Shown: positions 1 through 6,969 of the stretch, piece after piece
How positions within the stretch are numbered: position 1 is the stretch's first letter
Layout: each line of letters starts with the position of its first letter
Assembly: GCA_902492185.1 (NCBI GenBank)
Contig: CABUKY010000005.1
Span: forward strand, 1-35,901
Length of the DNA: 35,901 nucleotides
Source of the DNA: an uncultured Collinsella sp.
GTDB lineage: Bacteria; Actinomycetota; Coriobacteriia; Coriobacteriales; Coriobacteriaceae
Reading direction: 5' to 3'
Program-made: the position numbers and the translations under genes
Notes under the pieces: generated by a model
Told to the model about the DNA's origin: nothing
Databases searched by the model: none
Seen by the model: only the letters and a program-made list of their open reading frames with translations

Positions 1-1
1 G

Positions 2-841
2 TATATCCCCGAGCTGCTGTCCCCGCAGCAGACCTCACTCGCCATCTCGGTGGTGTACGGCGCGTTTTCCGTGGCAATGGTCTTTGTCACTTCGATCGGC
101 AAGTTTGTGGCCGACACGCTCGACTGGCACGTGGCCATGTACGGCACGCTGACCTTTGCCGTTCTGATCTGCGGAGCGCTCGTGATGTTTATGCCGCGCG
201 CTGGGCAAACCGACGAGCCCGCCACCTTTCGCGAGCAGGCGGGTCTGCTACGCGAGCCGAGCATCGTCACCGGCATGCTCATCTTTTTGTTTGGCGTGGG
301 GTCGGTCTACGTTTTCTATGGCTACGTGACGCCTTATCTTGAGCAGGTGCTGGGCATGGGCACGGTCGAAGCCAGTACCACGCTCATGGCCTACGGCGTG
401 TTCTGCCTGATCTCGAACATCCTGGGCGGATGGATCGATGCGCGCTTTGGCATGAAGGCGCTGCTTGTGACGTTCGTGCTGCAGGCTGCGGCGTTACTCG
501 GGCTGTTTGCTGTGGGCGGCACCATGCCGCTCGCGCTGGCCTTTGTCTTTAGCTTGGCGCTGCTCATGTACTTGTTCTCGGTGTCGTGCATCACGCACTT
601 CATGGACGTGGCACGCAGCCGCCATCCCAAGTCGATGGTACTCGCAAGTTCGGTTGAGCCCATGGCGTTTAACGTCGGCATCTCGTTTGGCACCGCAGTG
701 GGCGGCGCCGTGGTAAGCAGCATTGGCATTGCGCACGTAGGCGCAGTGGGTGCCGCGTTCTCGCTTGTGGCCTGGGTGCTTACGCTGGTGACGATTAAAT
801 TGGCTCACTGGGAGCGCAGGCGGGCAAGGGCGCAGGCGTAG
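2..841 (+). CDS. MFS transporter, C-terminal part (cut by window edge)
   Basis: The reading frame is open from base 2, beginning YIPELLSPQQ, so the gene starts upstream of the window. About 279 residues remain. They hold at least seven hydrophobic segments, a cytoplasmic loop rich in charged residues after PRAGQTDEP, and a late helix with the motif AFNVGISFGTAVGGAVV, typical of DHA1-type major facilitator proteins (drug or sugar efflux, proton antiport). The substrate cannot be told. A GTG at 50 is only an internal codon. The stop at 839-841 lies 45 bases before the phosphatase start, so co-transcription is possible. Confidence 0.8.
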   Translation, partial: YIPELLSPQQTSLAISVVYGAFSVAMVFVTSIGKFVADTLDWHVAMYGTLTFAVLICGALVMFMPRAGQTDEPATFREQAGLLREPSIVTGMLIFLFGVGSVYVFYGYVTPYLEQVLGMGTVEASTTLMAYGVFCLISNILGGWIDARFGMKALLVTFVLQAAALLGLFAVGGTMPLALAFVFSLALLMYLFSVSCITHFMDVARSRHPKSMVLASSVEPMAFNVGISFGTAVGGAVVSSIGIAHVGAVGAAFSLVAWVLTLVTIKLAHWERRRARAQA

Positions 842-886
842 ATGCGATACTCGAGCTCGATGATGGCGATCGAAAGGAAACCGCAT

Positions 887-1333
887 ATGCAACGTGTACT
901 GTTTATCTGCCATGGGAACATCTGTCGCTCGACGATGGCTGAGTCCGTGTTTACCGAGCTAGTGCGGCGCGCCGGGCGCGCGGGCGAGTTTGTCATTGAT
1001 TCCGCTGCGACCTCGACCGAGGAGATCGGCAACCCGCCACACCACGGCACCATTGCCAAGCTACGCGAGGTCGGGATTCCCGTCGTCGCACATCGCGCAC
1101 GTCAGGTGCGTCGCGCGGAGTATGGCGACTGGGACCACATTGTCTATATGGACGACGAGAACGCCCGCGCCCTGTACCGAATTTTTGGGAAGGACCCCGA
1201 TGGCAAGATCTCGCGCCTGCTCGATTGGACCGATCGCCCCGGCGACGTGGCCGACCCCTGGTACACCGGCAATTTCGACGCCACCTACCGCGATGTACTC
1301 GCCGGTTGCACCGCCATGCTCGAGCAGCTGTAG
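887..1333 (+). CDS. Low-molecular-weight protein-tyrosine phosphatase
   Basis: 148 residues, normal for the LMW-PTP family. The P-loop CHGNICRS is at the N terminus (nucleophile Cys8, Arg14, Ser15) and the general-acid motif DPWYTGNF is near residue 123, so both catalytic elements are intact. The family removes phosphate from tyrosine or arginine in cytosolic proteins, often countering bacterial tyrosine kinases. I chose ATG 887 over the in-frame ATG at 842 because GAAAGGA lies 8 bases before it and the first beta strand (MQRVLFICHGN) then starts at once. No cognate kinase is visible nearby. It may be co-transcribed with the upstream MFS gene. Confidence 0.93.
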   Translation: MQRVLFICHGNICRSTMAESVFTELVRRAGRAGEFVIDSAATSTEEIGNPPHHGTIAKLREVGIPVVAHRARQVRRAEYGDWDHIVYMDDENARALYRIFGKDPDGKISRLLDWTDRPGDVADPWYTGNFDATYRDVLAGCTAMLEQL

Positions 1334-1377
1334 GCGCTCGGGCGGCGCGGGCACACGGGCCACGCCATCGGCATAAA

Positions 1378-1473
1378 ACGAGCGTGGATTTTCTCCCACT
1401 TTGAGCGTTCGAGTGCGCTCTAAACGGGAGAAAATCCACGCTCGTTATCTCGGTGGGAGAAAATCCACGCTCA
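1378..1473. repeat. Inverted repeat with an extra third arm
   Basis: The arm at 1378-1397 (core AGCGTGGATTTTCTCCC) is perfectly complementary to 1426-1445, giving a 20-bp stem with a 28-base loop. A further copy of the right arm (GGGAGAAAATCCACGCTC) follows at 1455-1472, so the left arm can pair with either. It lies between the convergent ends of the phosphatase and the ATPase. There is no clear U-run, so simple terminator function is not obvious. Confidence 0.8.
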
Positions 1474-1476
1474 TGA

Positions 1477-1507
1477 ATGTGACAAAGGGACTACCCCTTT
1501 GCCACAT
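1477..1507. repeat. CAAAGGG palindrome, copy 1
   Basis: Arms ATGTGACAAAGGG and CCCCTTTGCCACAT form a stem of about 13 bp with one A/C mismatch. The same core recurs at 3024, 13874, 24740 and 27230. This copy lies just past the stop of the ATPase gene on the minus strand. Confidence 0.85.
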
Positions 1508-1519
1508 CCGGGACTGGCC

Positions 1520-2881
1520 CTAGACCGGCTTGACCTCCAGCTTTATCCCTTCGGCGCAGGAGTCGCCCAAAACATCCGAAAGGGCCCAGGTCGCATATAG
1601 CGGCAAATAGAGAACCGCTCCGTTGCGCTCAACGTTGCCTCTCGAGAAAACAATCCCGAGCCTTACGCCATATTCAGCCGTATCAAGCACATGACCGAGC
1701 GCAGCGTGCGCGTGGTAATAGGAGCCCGATTTAACCTCGATCGGAACAGCCGTCCCATCCGGCCCATCGACCACAAAGTCCACTTCACCGCGCTTTTTTG
1801 TCTGATAGTAGTAAAGCTGGCGATTTTGGGCAGCCAGCTGCTGGGCCACCACGTTTTCGTAAATGCCGCCCAGATTGGGCTCCTTGCTATCAAGATACGC
1901 CGCTTGGGCGACTCCAACGGGGTAGCGCGCCATCAACATGCCCGTATCCGATTGGTATAGCTTGAACTGCGATGGCCGTGCCGTCTTGAGCAGGGGCGAC
2001 TTTGGCTCGGTTACGATATCGGCTTTGAGAGCAACGCCGGCATCGACAAGCCAGACAAAATCTCGCTGATACTTCTCGTAGTGAGCCTTGGGGTCAATGG
2101 AATTGAGCACGAAGCGCTTGTTTTCGCCCTCGAGCATAATAGGGAGCTGATCGTAGATGCTCTGCACCTGCAGGGCTCGCCCGCTTGCATACTTGGAGAT
2201 ATCCCGCCGGTACTGTTCGTTGAGCTCTGACTGTAGCTGACGAACAGAGGCAAGGTCGCCCTGCGTGTCAAGGAAACGCTGCACGACCTCCGGCATTCCG
2301 CCGACAACGGTATAGGTCCTGAAGTTTGCCATCATCGCGTCATGAATGTAATCAGGAATGGGCCTCTCGCTGATACACGCGTCACGTATCGTTTGGCGAG
2401 CCCCCTCGCTCACCCCGGTTGCCCAGCAAAACTCCTCAAAATCGAGCGGGAACATCCTAAGCTCGTGGACATACCCCACGGGATAGGACCTGACGCCCTT
2501 GAACTGGGTCCCGAGCATTGACCCCGAAAACGCCCAGCGGCACCTCCCGTCCTCAACAAGGAACTTTGCCATCGTCATGATGTCGGGGGCCTCTTGGACC
2601 TCATCGATAAACACGAGCGTTTTGCCTGGTGCAATCGACTTTCCCGAAAGAAGCGTCACCCTGCTGATGAAATCATCGGCATCCCGCGCCTCGAGAAGAG
2701 CATCTTTTGCCTGGCGATTTTCCATGAGGTTAAGCTCGATGTAGGTTGCATGGCTGGCTTTGCCAAATGCGCGAATCGAATAGCTTTTGCCGATCTGGCG
2801 AGAACCCGTGATGAATAAGGCCTTTTGCTCGGCAGACTTCAGCCAACGCTCCAGCTCTGCCGCTATTTTCCTGCGCAGCAT
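1520..2881 (-). CDS. AAA-family ATPase with DUF4143 C-terminal domain
   Basis: 453 residues. The N-terminal AAA_14-type domain shows Walker A GSRQIGKS near residue 27 and Walker B LVFIDEVQE near residue 110. The C-terminal part matches the DUF4143 layout, ending in a PD-(D/E)XK-like signature (GEVDFVVDG then PIEVKS). Such proteins are widespread and patchily distributed; their role is unclear and often assumed to involve DNA or defence. I chose ATG 2881 rather than 2905 because AGGGGAG (2893-2887) sits just upstream. The gene stands alone, with an AT-rich leader of three phased repeats. The family call is firm, the function open. Confidence 0.88.
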   Translation of the reverse strand: MLRRKIAAELERWLKSAEQKALFITGSRQIGKSYSIRAFGKASHATYIELNLMENRQAKDALLEARDADDFISRVTLLSGKSIAPGKTLVFIDEVQEAPDIMTMAKFLVEDGRCRWAFSGSMLGTQFKGVRSYPVGYVHELRMFPLDFEEFCWATGVSEGARQTIRDACISERPIPDYIHDAMMANFRTYTVVGGMPEVVQRFLDTQGDLASVRQLQSELNEQYRRDISKYASGRALQVQSIYDQLPIMLEGENKRFVLNSIDPKAHYEKYQRDFVWLVDAGVALKADIVTEPKSPLLKTARPSQFKLYQSDTGMLMARYPVGVAQAAYLDSKEPNLGGIYENVVAQQLAAQNRQLYYYQTKKRGEVDFVVDGPDGTAVPIEVKSGSYYHAHAALGHVLDTAEYGVRLGIVFSRGNVERNGAVLYLPLYATWALSDVLGDSCAEGIKLEVKPV

Positions 2882-2905
2882 AGGCTCTCCCCTCAGTGTC
2901 ATCAA

Positions 2906-2979
2906 ATGAAATGCAAAGTTTTATGCGCTTAATTATCGATGAAATGTAGGATTTTTAGAACCTAAAATCGGATGAAATG
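2906..2979. repeat. Three 33-bp-phased direct repeats in the ATPase leader
   Basis: The octamer ATGAAATG occurs at 2906-2913, 2939-2946 and 2972-2979, exactly 33 bases apart. On the coding (minus) strand each copy extends to a T-rich stretch followed by CATTTCAT. The segment is much more AT-rich than its surroundings. Regular spacing of about three helical turns suggests a protein-binding array between promoter and start codon. Confidence 0.75.
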
Positions 2980-2991
2980 CAGAGATTTAGG

Positions 2992-2997
2992 ATTATA
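2992..2997 (-). promoter_or_regulatory. Candidate -10 box for the ATPase gene
   Basis: A perfect TATAAT is read on the minus strand. Transcription from here would begin near 2985, leaving a leader of about 100 bases that carries the three phased repeats. No good -35 box is seen 17 bases upstream, so activation or another promoter is possible. Confidence 0.5.
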
Positions 2998-3023
2998 AGC
3001 AAAAAGAAGGGGCAGCCCCGGCG

Positions 3024-3056
3024 AATGTGACAAAGGGGCTGTCCCTTTGCCACATT
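3024..3056. repeat. CAAAGGG palindrome, copy 2
   Basis: Arms AATGTGACAAAGGG and CCCTTTGCCACATT around a short loop; one A/C mismatch as in copy 1. It lies just past the stop of the TIGR04076-like gene (3065) and upstream of the ATPase promoter. Confidence 0.85.
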
Positions 3057-3064
3057 GCGCTCGA

Positions 3065-3394
3065 CTACTCGTCAACGATCTCGGCAAGCCAGACGTTCAG
3101 CGTATCGACCTCGGGGCAGCAGAACTTTGCCGTACCAGGCTCGTTGCCAGGCACGGTTCCGCCATAGCGCAGGATATCGATATAGGGAAAGCCCACATGG
3201 CAGGCCATGGCACACATCTTGCCGCGGTCGCGGTCAAAGTCGAAGACGTCGCCCGGTTTGTGACCATGGTGGCAGCGGCACGCACCCAGCTGGTCCACGC
3301 AGCTCACGCGGATACGCGGACGCTTGCCACGCGGCGCGCCGAGCGGCTTGCCCCCGCCCGCAGGCTTGGCGCCGCCCTCGCCAGCATTACTCAT
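3065..3394 (-). CDS. TIGR04076-family-like small Cys-rich protein
   Basis: 109 residues: a Gly/Pro/Lys-rich N-terminal tail of about 25 residues, then a domain beginning RIRVSCVDQLGACRCHHGH with PGDVFDF, CAMACHVGFPYIDILRYGG and a final FCCPEVD. The Cys spacing and the P-(Y/I)-I-x-x-L-R-x-G-G stretch resemble TIGR04076 proteins, whose function is unknown. The ATG at 3394 overlaps the end of the upstream kinase gene by 8 bases (ATGAGTAA), indicating coupled translation; a TTG at 3400 is an alternative start. The Cys/His content would allow metal binding, but that is inference. Confidence 0.7.
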   Translation of the reverse strand: MSNAGEGGAKPAGGGKPLGAPRGKRPRIRVSCVDQLGACRCHHGHKPGDVFDFDRDRGKMCAMACHVGFPYIDILRYGGTVPGNEPGTAKFCCPEVDTLNVWLAEIVDE

Positions 3395-4211
3395 GGTCAA
3401 TCACGTCCAGGCAGGCCTCGATGGGAAGGCCAGCCGACTTATCCTCTTGGTCGGCATTGCGCTCGATAAGCTCAGCCACCACGCGCATGGCATCGGACGT
3501 CGCGCGCTGCAGACTCCAACCTGCCATAACGCGGCCGACGAGCACCGCCGAGAACGTGTCGCCCGTGCCCGGGAAATAGACCGGGATCAGGTCGAAGGGA
3601 ATCGTGAAGTACTCCCCCGCCACATGGTCGTAACCGATGACGACATTCGCACCGTCGACCACAGCGCTCGTAATGACCACCGACTTGGCGCCCAGGGCAC
3701 GCACGGCATCCACAAGAGTGCGGCCCTCATCGGGCGTGATTTGCTCGGCAATGGGCGTATCGGTGAGCAGGCACGCCTCGGTGTAGTTTGGCACCGCATA
3801 GTCGGCGCACTCGAGCAGGCTGCGCATGAGACCGATCGTGGACTCGGGCACGCCGGCGTAGAGCTTGCCGTTGTCGCCCATGATGGGGTCGACGAACACC
3901 TTGGTACCCTTTTGCGCGCGACGGTGGCAGAAGTCCGAAATGATGCGCGTCTCTTCCTCGGTCACGATAAAGCCGGTAGAGATGGCGTCGAACTCAAAGC
4001 CGAGCTCCTCCCAGATGGCGAGGCTCTGGCGCACGTACTCGGTGGTGTCGTGGATGTAGAACTTGGGATAGTTGAGCGTATCGGACACAAGTGCCGTCGG
4101 CAGGTTGTGGATGCGGTAGCCCATGTGCGACAGCACCGGCAGCATGGCGGAAAGCGCGACCTTGCCGTAGCCGCACATATCGTTGATCAGCAGCAGCTGA
4201 GTGTTCTTCAT
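3387..4211 (-). CDS. pdxY: Pyridoxal/pyridoxamine kinase (PdxY-like, ribokinase fold)
   Basis: 274 residues, normal for pyridoxal kinases. The N-terminal LLINDMCGYGKVAL and the ATP/anion-hole motif GTGDTF near residues 215-220 identify the ribokinase-superfamily PdxK/PdxY group, which phosphorylates B6 vitamers in salvage of pyridoxal 5'-phosphate. Internal support: FVDPIMGDNGKLY, the typical DPVMGD-like strand. ATG 4211 is preferred over the upstream in-frame start at 4370 because AAGGGAG precedes it and homology begins there. Substrate preference within the family cannot be read. It is the first gene of a two-gene operon. Confidence 0.88.
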   Translation of the reverse strand: MKNTQLLLINDMCGYGKVALSAMLPVLSHMGYRIHNLPTALVSDTLNYPKFYIHDTTEYVRQSLAIWEELGFEFDAISTGFIVTEEETRIISDFCHRRAQKGTKVFVDPIMGDNGKLYAGVPESTIGLMRSLLECADYAVPNYTEACLLTDTPIAEQITPDEGRTLVDAVRALGAKSVVITSAVVDGANVVIGYDHVAGEYFTIPFDLIPVYFPGTGDTFSAVLVGRVMAGWSLQRATSDAMRVVAELIERNADQEDKSAGLPIEACLDVIDHE

Positions 4212-4421
4212 GAGGGTCTCCCTTGGTTCGGGCACGGCGCAGCAGCGCCACAGTGCGACTAAGTGTAGCGCAGGGGACGTTGTGAGCGGAGTCGAGCAGC
4301 GCGAAGGGTAAATTGTTGCGGAAAGGTTACGGAAAATGATCCCTTTTCCTCCGTCCCCAAGGGATTGCATGCACCGAAACGGACCGTGGCGGAATCACAG
4401 GTTGAGGACGGACAGCGAAAA

Positions 4422-4557
4422 CGTTCCTAAGCGAGCAAGGTGGCGTGAAAGAGGAGGGCATAGGCCTTGTGGCCATGCACGACGATTGAACGCCAGATTG
4501 CCGCTTAGGAGCGTTTGCAGCGTCGAGCGGTTACGGCGTTTGGCAAAACGCCGTAAC
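4422..4557. repeat. Nested inverted-repeat element upstream of marR
   Basis: An outer imperfect stem pairs 4422-4445 with 4491-4513 (CGTTCCTAAGCG against CGCTTAGGAGCG plus GGTGGCG against CGCCA). Inside it is a hairpin at 4458-4478 with arms GCAT-GGCC and GGCC-ATGC. A separate hairpin with a 12-bp stem, GTTACGGCGTTT, follows at 4530-4557. No U-run follows. It fills most of the 447-base gap between pdxY and marR; the rest (4212-4420) shows nothing I can name. Confidence 0.7.
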
Positions 4558-4574
4558 TTAATAAGTTTGGTACC

Positions 4575-4603
4575 TTGACATTCATTTCTCATGCTCCTAG
4601 ATT
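4575..4603 (+). promoter_or_regulatory. Sigma-70-type promoter of the marR-ABC operon
   Basis: TTGACA at 4575-4580 and TAGATT at 4598-4603 are separated by 17 bases. It lies 55 bases upstream of the marR start and just before a short inverted repeat. Confidence 0.75.
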
Positions 4604-4604
4604 G

Positions 4605-4634
4605 GTTAGGCACAAAACAATTCCACTACCTAAC
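4605..4634. promoter_or_regulatory. Possible MarR operator
   Basis: GTTAGG (4605-4610) and CCTAAC (4629-4634) form a 6-bp inverted repeat with an 18-base gap, immediately after the -10 box, where a repressor would block initiation. Assignment to the adjacent MarR protein rests on position only. Confidence 0.45.
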
Positions 4635-4658
4635 TAAAGAGAGGAGCGAAACTTAGAT

Positions 4659-5162
4659 ATGTGTGTTGAAGCACTCGTCCTTCCGCACGAGCCCGGCGGC
4701 GACCCGTTGCAACCGGCAGACATGCCCGAAGCGGTCGGCGCCGAAGACAAGCTCGCCAAACGCATCCTGAGCGGCCTGGGCTTTTGCGGCCATTACATGC
4801 ATTTTCATGGCGGAGGCGTGTCCGGCAAGGCGCCCATCATCTGCCTGCTGGCCAAGCAACCCGGCGGCGAGATGTCGCAGCAGGAACTCGGCATGCACTT
4901 TGACCTCAAGCCGGGGTCGCTTTCCGAGATCCTGTCCAAACTCGAGCTCAACGGCCTCATCGAGCGCAGCCGTAACCCCAAGGATCGACGGCAGCTCACC
5001 ATTCGCCTGACCGAAACCGGCCGGGAAAACGCCCGCATCGACCAGGCAGCCCGCATTCGCTTTAGAGAGCAGGCCTTTGGTGCCCTCACCCACGACGAGC
5101 GCGAGCAGCTCGCCGAAATGCTCGAGAAAATCCGTGTAACCTGGGAGGAACTGGATGATTAA
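4659..5162 (+). CDS. MarR-family transcriptional regulator
   Basis: 167 residues. A winged helix is visible: SGKAPIICLLAKQPGGEMSQQELGMHFDLKPGSLSEILSKLELNGLIER followed by the wing NPKDRRQLTIRLTETGRENA, with the conserved D-R-R of MarR proteins. The N terminus is longer than usual (about 30 residues before the first helix). The gene is the first of three overlapping genes; its stop shares ATGATTAA with the first ABC gene. The usual role of such a linked regulator is local repression relieved by a small ligand, often one the exporter removes. AGGAG at 4642-4646 is a slightly distant RBS (12 bases). Confidence 0.9.
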   Translation: MCVEALVLPHEPGGDPLQPADMPEAVGAEDKLAKRILSGLGFCGHYMHFHGGGVSGKAPIICLLAKQPGGEMSQQELGMHFDLKPGSLSEILSKLELNGLIERSRNPKDRRQLTIRLTETGRENARIDQAARIRFREQAFGALTHDEREQLAEMLEKIRVTWEELDD

Positions 5163-6969
5163 AACCCTCATGGGCAGCATCCGCGACTATATAAAAGTCA
5201 CCGTTGCCACGCCGTTGCTCGTGCTTGGCGAGGTGCTCTGCGAGATGCTGATTCCATTTATCACCGCCAACCTGATCGACGCCATCAAAGATGGCACCAC
5301 CGTAGCCGAGATGCTTCCCACCGCGGGCTTTTTGGTGCTCATCGCGCTGACGTCGCTTGCTTTTGGCGCCGCTGCCGGCGTCACCTGCAGCCATGCGAGT
5401 TGCGGCTTCGCTAAGAACCTGCGTCACGACCTGTTCTACAAGATCCAGACGTTCAGCTTTGCCAACATCGATGAGTTCTCGAGCTCCTCGCTCGTCACGC
5501 GCCTGACCACCGATATCAACAACGTGCAGCAGGCCTTTATGATGATCATCCGTATCGCCGTGCGCGCGCCGCTGGTATTGATCTTCGCCTTTACCATGGC
5601 ATTTATCATGGGCGGCAGCGTCGCCATGGTCTACCTGGTCATCATTCCGCTGCTGGGCTTTGGGCTGTTCTTTATCATCTTTAAGGTGCGTCCCATCTTC
5701 TCGCGCGTGTTCCACAAGTACGACGCCCTTAACGAGTCCGTCGAGGAAAACGTCACCGGCATGCGCGTGGTCAAGAGCTACGTGCGCGAAGACTTTGAGA
5801 AGGAGAAGTTCGCGACCGCCGCACGCGACGTCCAGATGGACTTCACCCGCGCCGAGAAGCTGCTTGCCTTTAACAACCCCATGATGAACATCTGCGTCAA
5901 CGGCGCGTTTGTCGTCATCATCTACCTGGGCTCCAAGCTCATCATCACGAGCCAGGGCACGCTGTTCGACGTGGGCCAGCTCTCCTCGATCTTTACCTAT
6001 GGCTTCCAAATCCTCATGAGCCTGATGCAGCTATCGATGATCTTTGTCATGGTGACCATGGCCGACGAATCGGCGCACCGCATCACCGAGGTGCTGGCCG
6101 CCGAGCCCACGATCGCCGATCCCGCCGAGCCCGTGCTCGAGGTCGCCGATGGCTCCATCGACTTTGACCACGTGAGCTTTAAGTATTCCGCGCATGCGAA
6201 GCGCCAGGCGCTCGACGATATCGACCTGCACATTAAGAGCGGCGAGACCATCGGCATTATCGGTGGCACCGGCTCGGCCAAGTCGACGCTCGTGAACCTG
6301 ATCGCCCGTCTGTACGATGTCACGGAGGGCACCGTGCGCGTGGGCGGCGTGGATGTACGCGACTACGACTTGGACGCCCTGCGCCACCAGGTGGCCATGG
6401 TGCTGCAGAAAAACGTGCTGTTTAGCGGCACGATTGCCGAGAACCTGCGTTGGGGCGACCCGAACGCCACCGACGAAGAGGTCCGCGAGGCCGCGCATCT
6501 GGCCTGCGCCGACGAGTTTGTCGACGGCTTCCCCAAGGGCTATGACACCTGGATCGAACAGGGCGGCTCCAATGTTTCCGGCGGTCAGAAGCAGCGCCTG
6601 TGCATTGCGCGTGCCCTGCTGCGTCGCCCCAAGATCTTGATCCTGGACGACTCCACGAGCGCCGTCGACACCAAGACCGACGCCAAGATTCGCGCAGGGC
6701 TGGCAAGCTATCTGCCCAACACGACCAAGCTCATCATCGCCCAGCGCATTAGCTCCGTGCAGGACGCAGACCGCATCATCGTCATGGAGGGCGGCCGCAT
6801 CGCGCAGATCGGTAACCACGACGAGCTGCTCAAGACGAGCGAGATCTACCGCGAGACCTTTACCTCGCAGAACAAGATGTCTGCCGAGGGCGAAGAGGCC
6901 GTCGAGGCCGACACCGAGGCATCCGTAACGCAAGCTCAGACCCAGGAAGGAGGCGAGGCACATGAGTAA
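5155..6969 (+). CDS. ABC exporter half-transporter, degenerate nucleotide site
   Basis: 604 residues: a six-helix type IV exporter membrane domain, then an ATPase domain. Walker A is GGTGSAKST (about 370-378; Ala where Gly is usual), the signature is VSGGQ (about 474) and Walker B ends LDDSTS (Asp499 where catalytic Glu is usual). The switch is AQRISS, with Gln530 in place of His. So this subunit gives a good signature but a poor hydrolysis site, as in TM287/288- or BmrCD-type heterodimers. It overlaps marR and the partner gene by 8 bases each. The C-terminal tail is acidic and low in complexity. The likely substrate is a drug-like or peptide compound, not identifiable here. Confidence 0.93.
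   Translation: MIKTLMGSIRDYIKVTVATPLLVLGEVLCEMLIPFITANLIDAIKDGTTVAEMLPTAGFLVLIALTSLAFGAAAGVTCSHASCGFAKNLRHDLFYKIQTFSFANIDEFSSSSLVTRLTTDINNVQQAFMMIIRIAVRAPLVLIFAFTMAFIMGGSVAMVYLVIIPLLGFGLFFIIFKVRPIFSRVFHKYDALNESVEENVTGMRVVKSYVREDFEKEKFATAARDVQMDFTRAEKLLAFNNPMMNICVNGAFVVIIYLGSKLIITSQGTLFDVGQLSSIFTYGFQILMSLMQLSMIFVMVTMADESAHRITEVLAAEPTIADPAEPVLEVADGSIDFDHVSFKYSAHAKRQALDDIDLHIKSGETIGIIGGTGSAKSTLVNLIARLYDVTEGTVRVGGVDVRDYDLDALRHQVAMVLQKNVLFSGTIAENLRWGDPNATDEEVREAAHLACADEFVDGFPKGYDTWIEQGGSNVSGGQKQRLCIARALLRRPKILILDDSTSAVDTKTDAKIRAGLASYLPNTTKLIIAQRISSVQDADRIIVMEGGRIAQIGNHDELLKTSEIYRETFTSQNKMSAEGEEAVEADTEASVTQAQTQEGGEAHE

Noticed and set aside
4395..4613. Short open frames on both strands in the pdxY-marR gap
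   Set aside because: They coincide with the palindromic element, are Arg-rich, and lack ribosome-binding sites.
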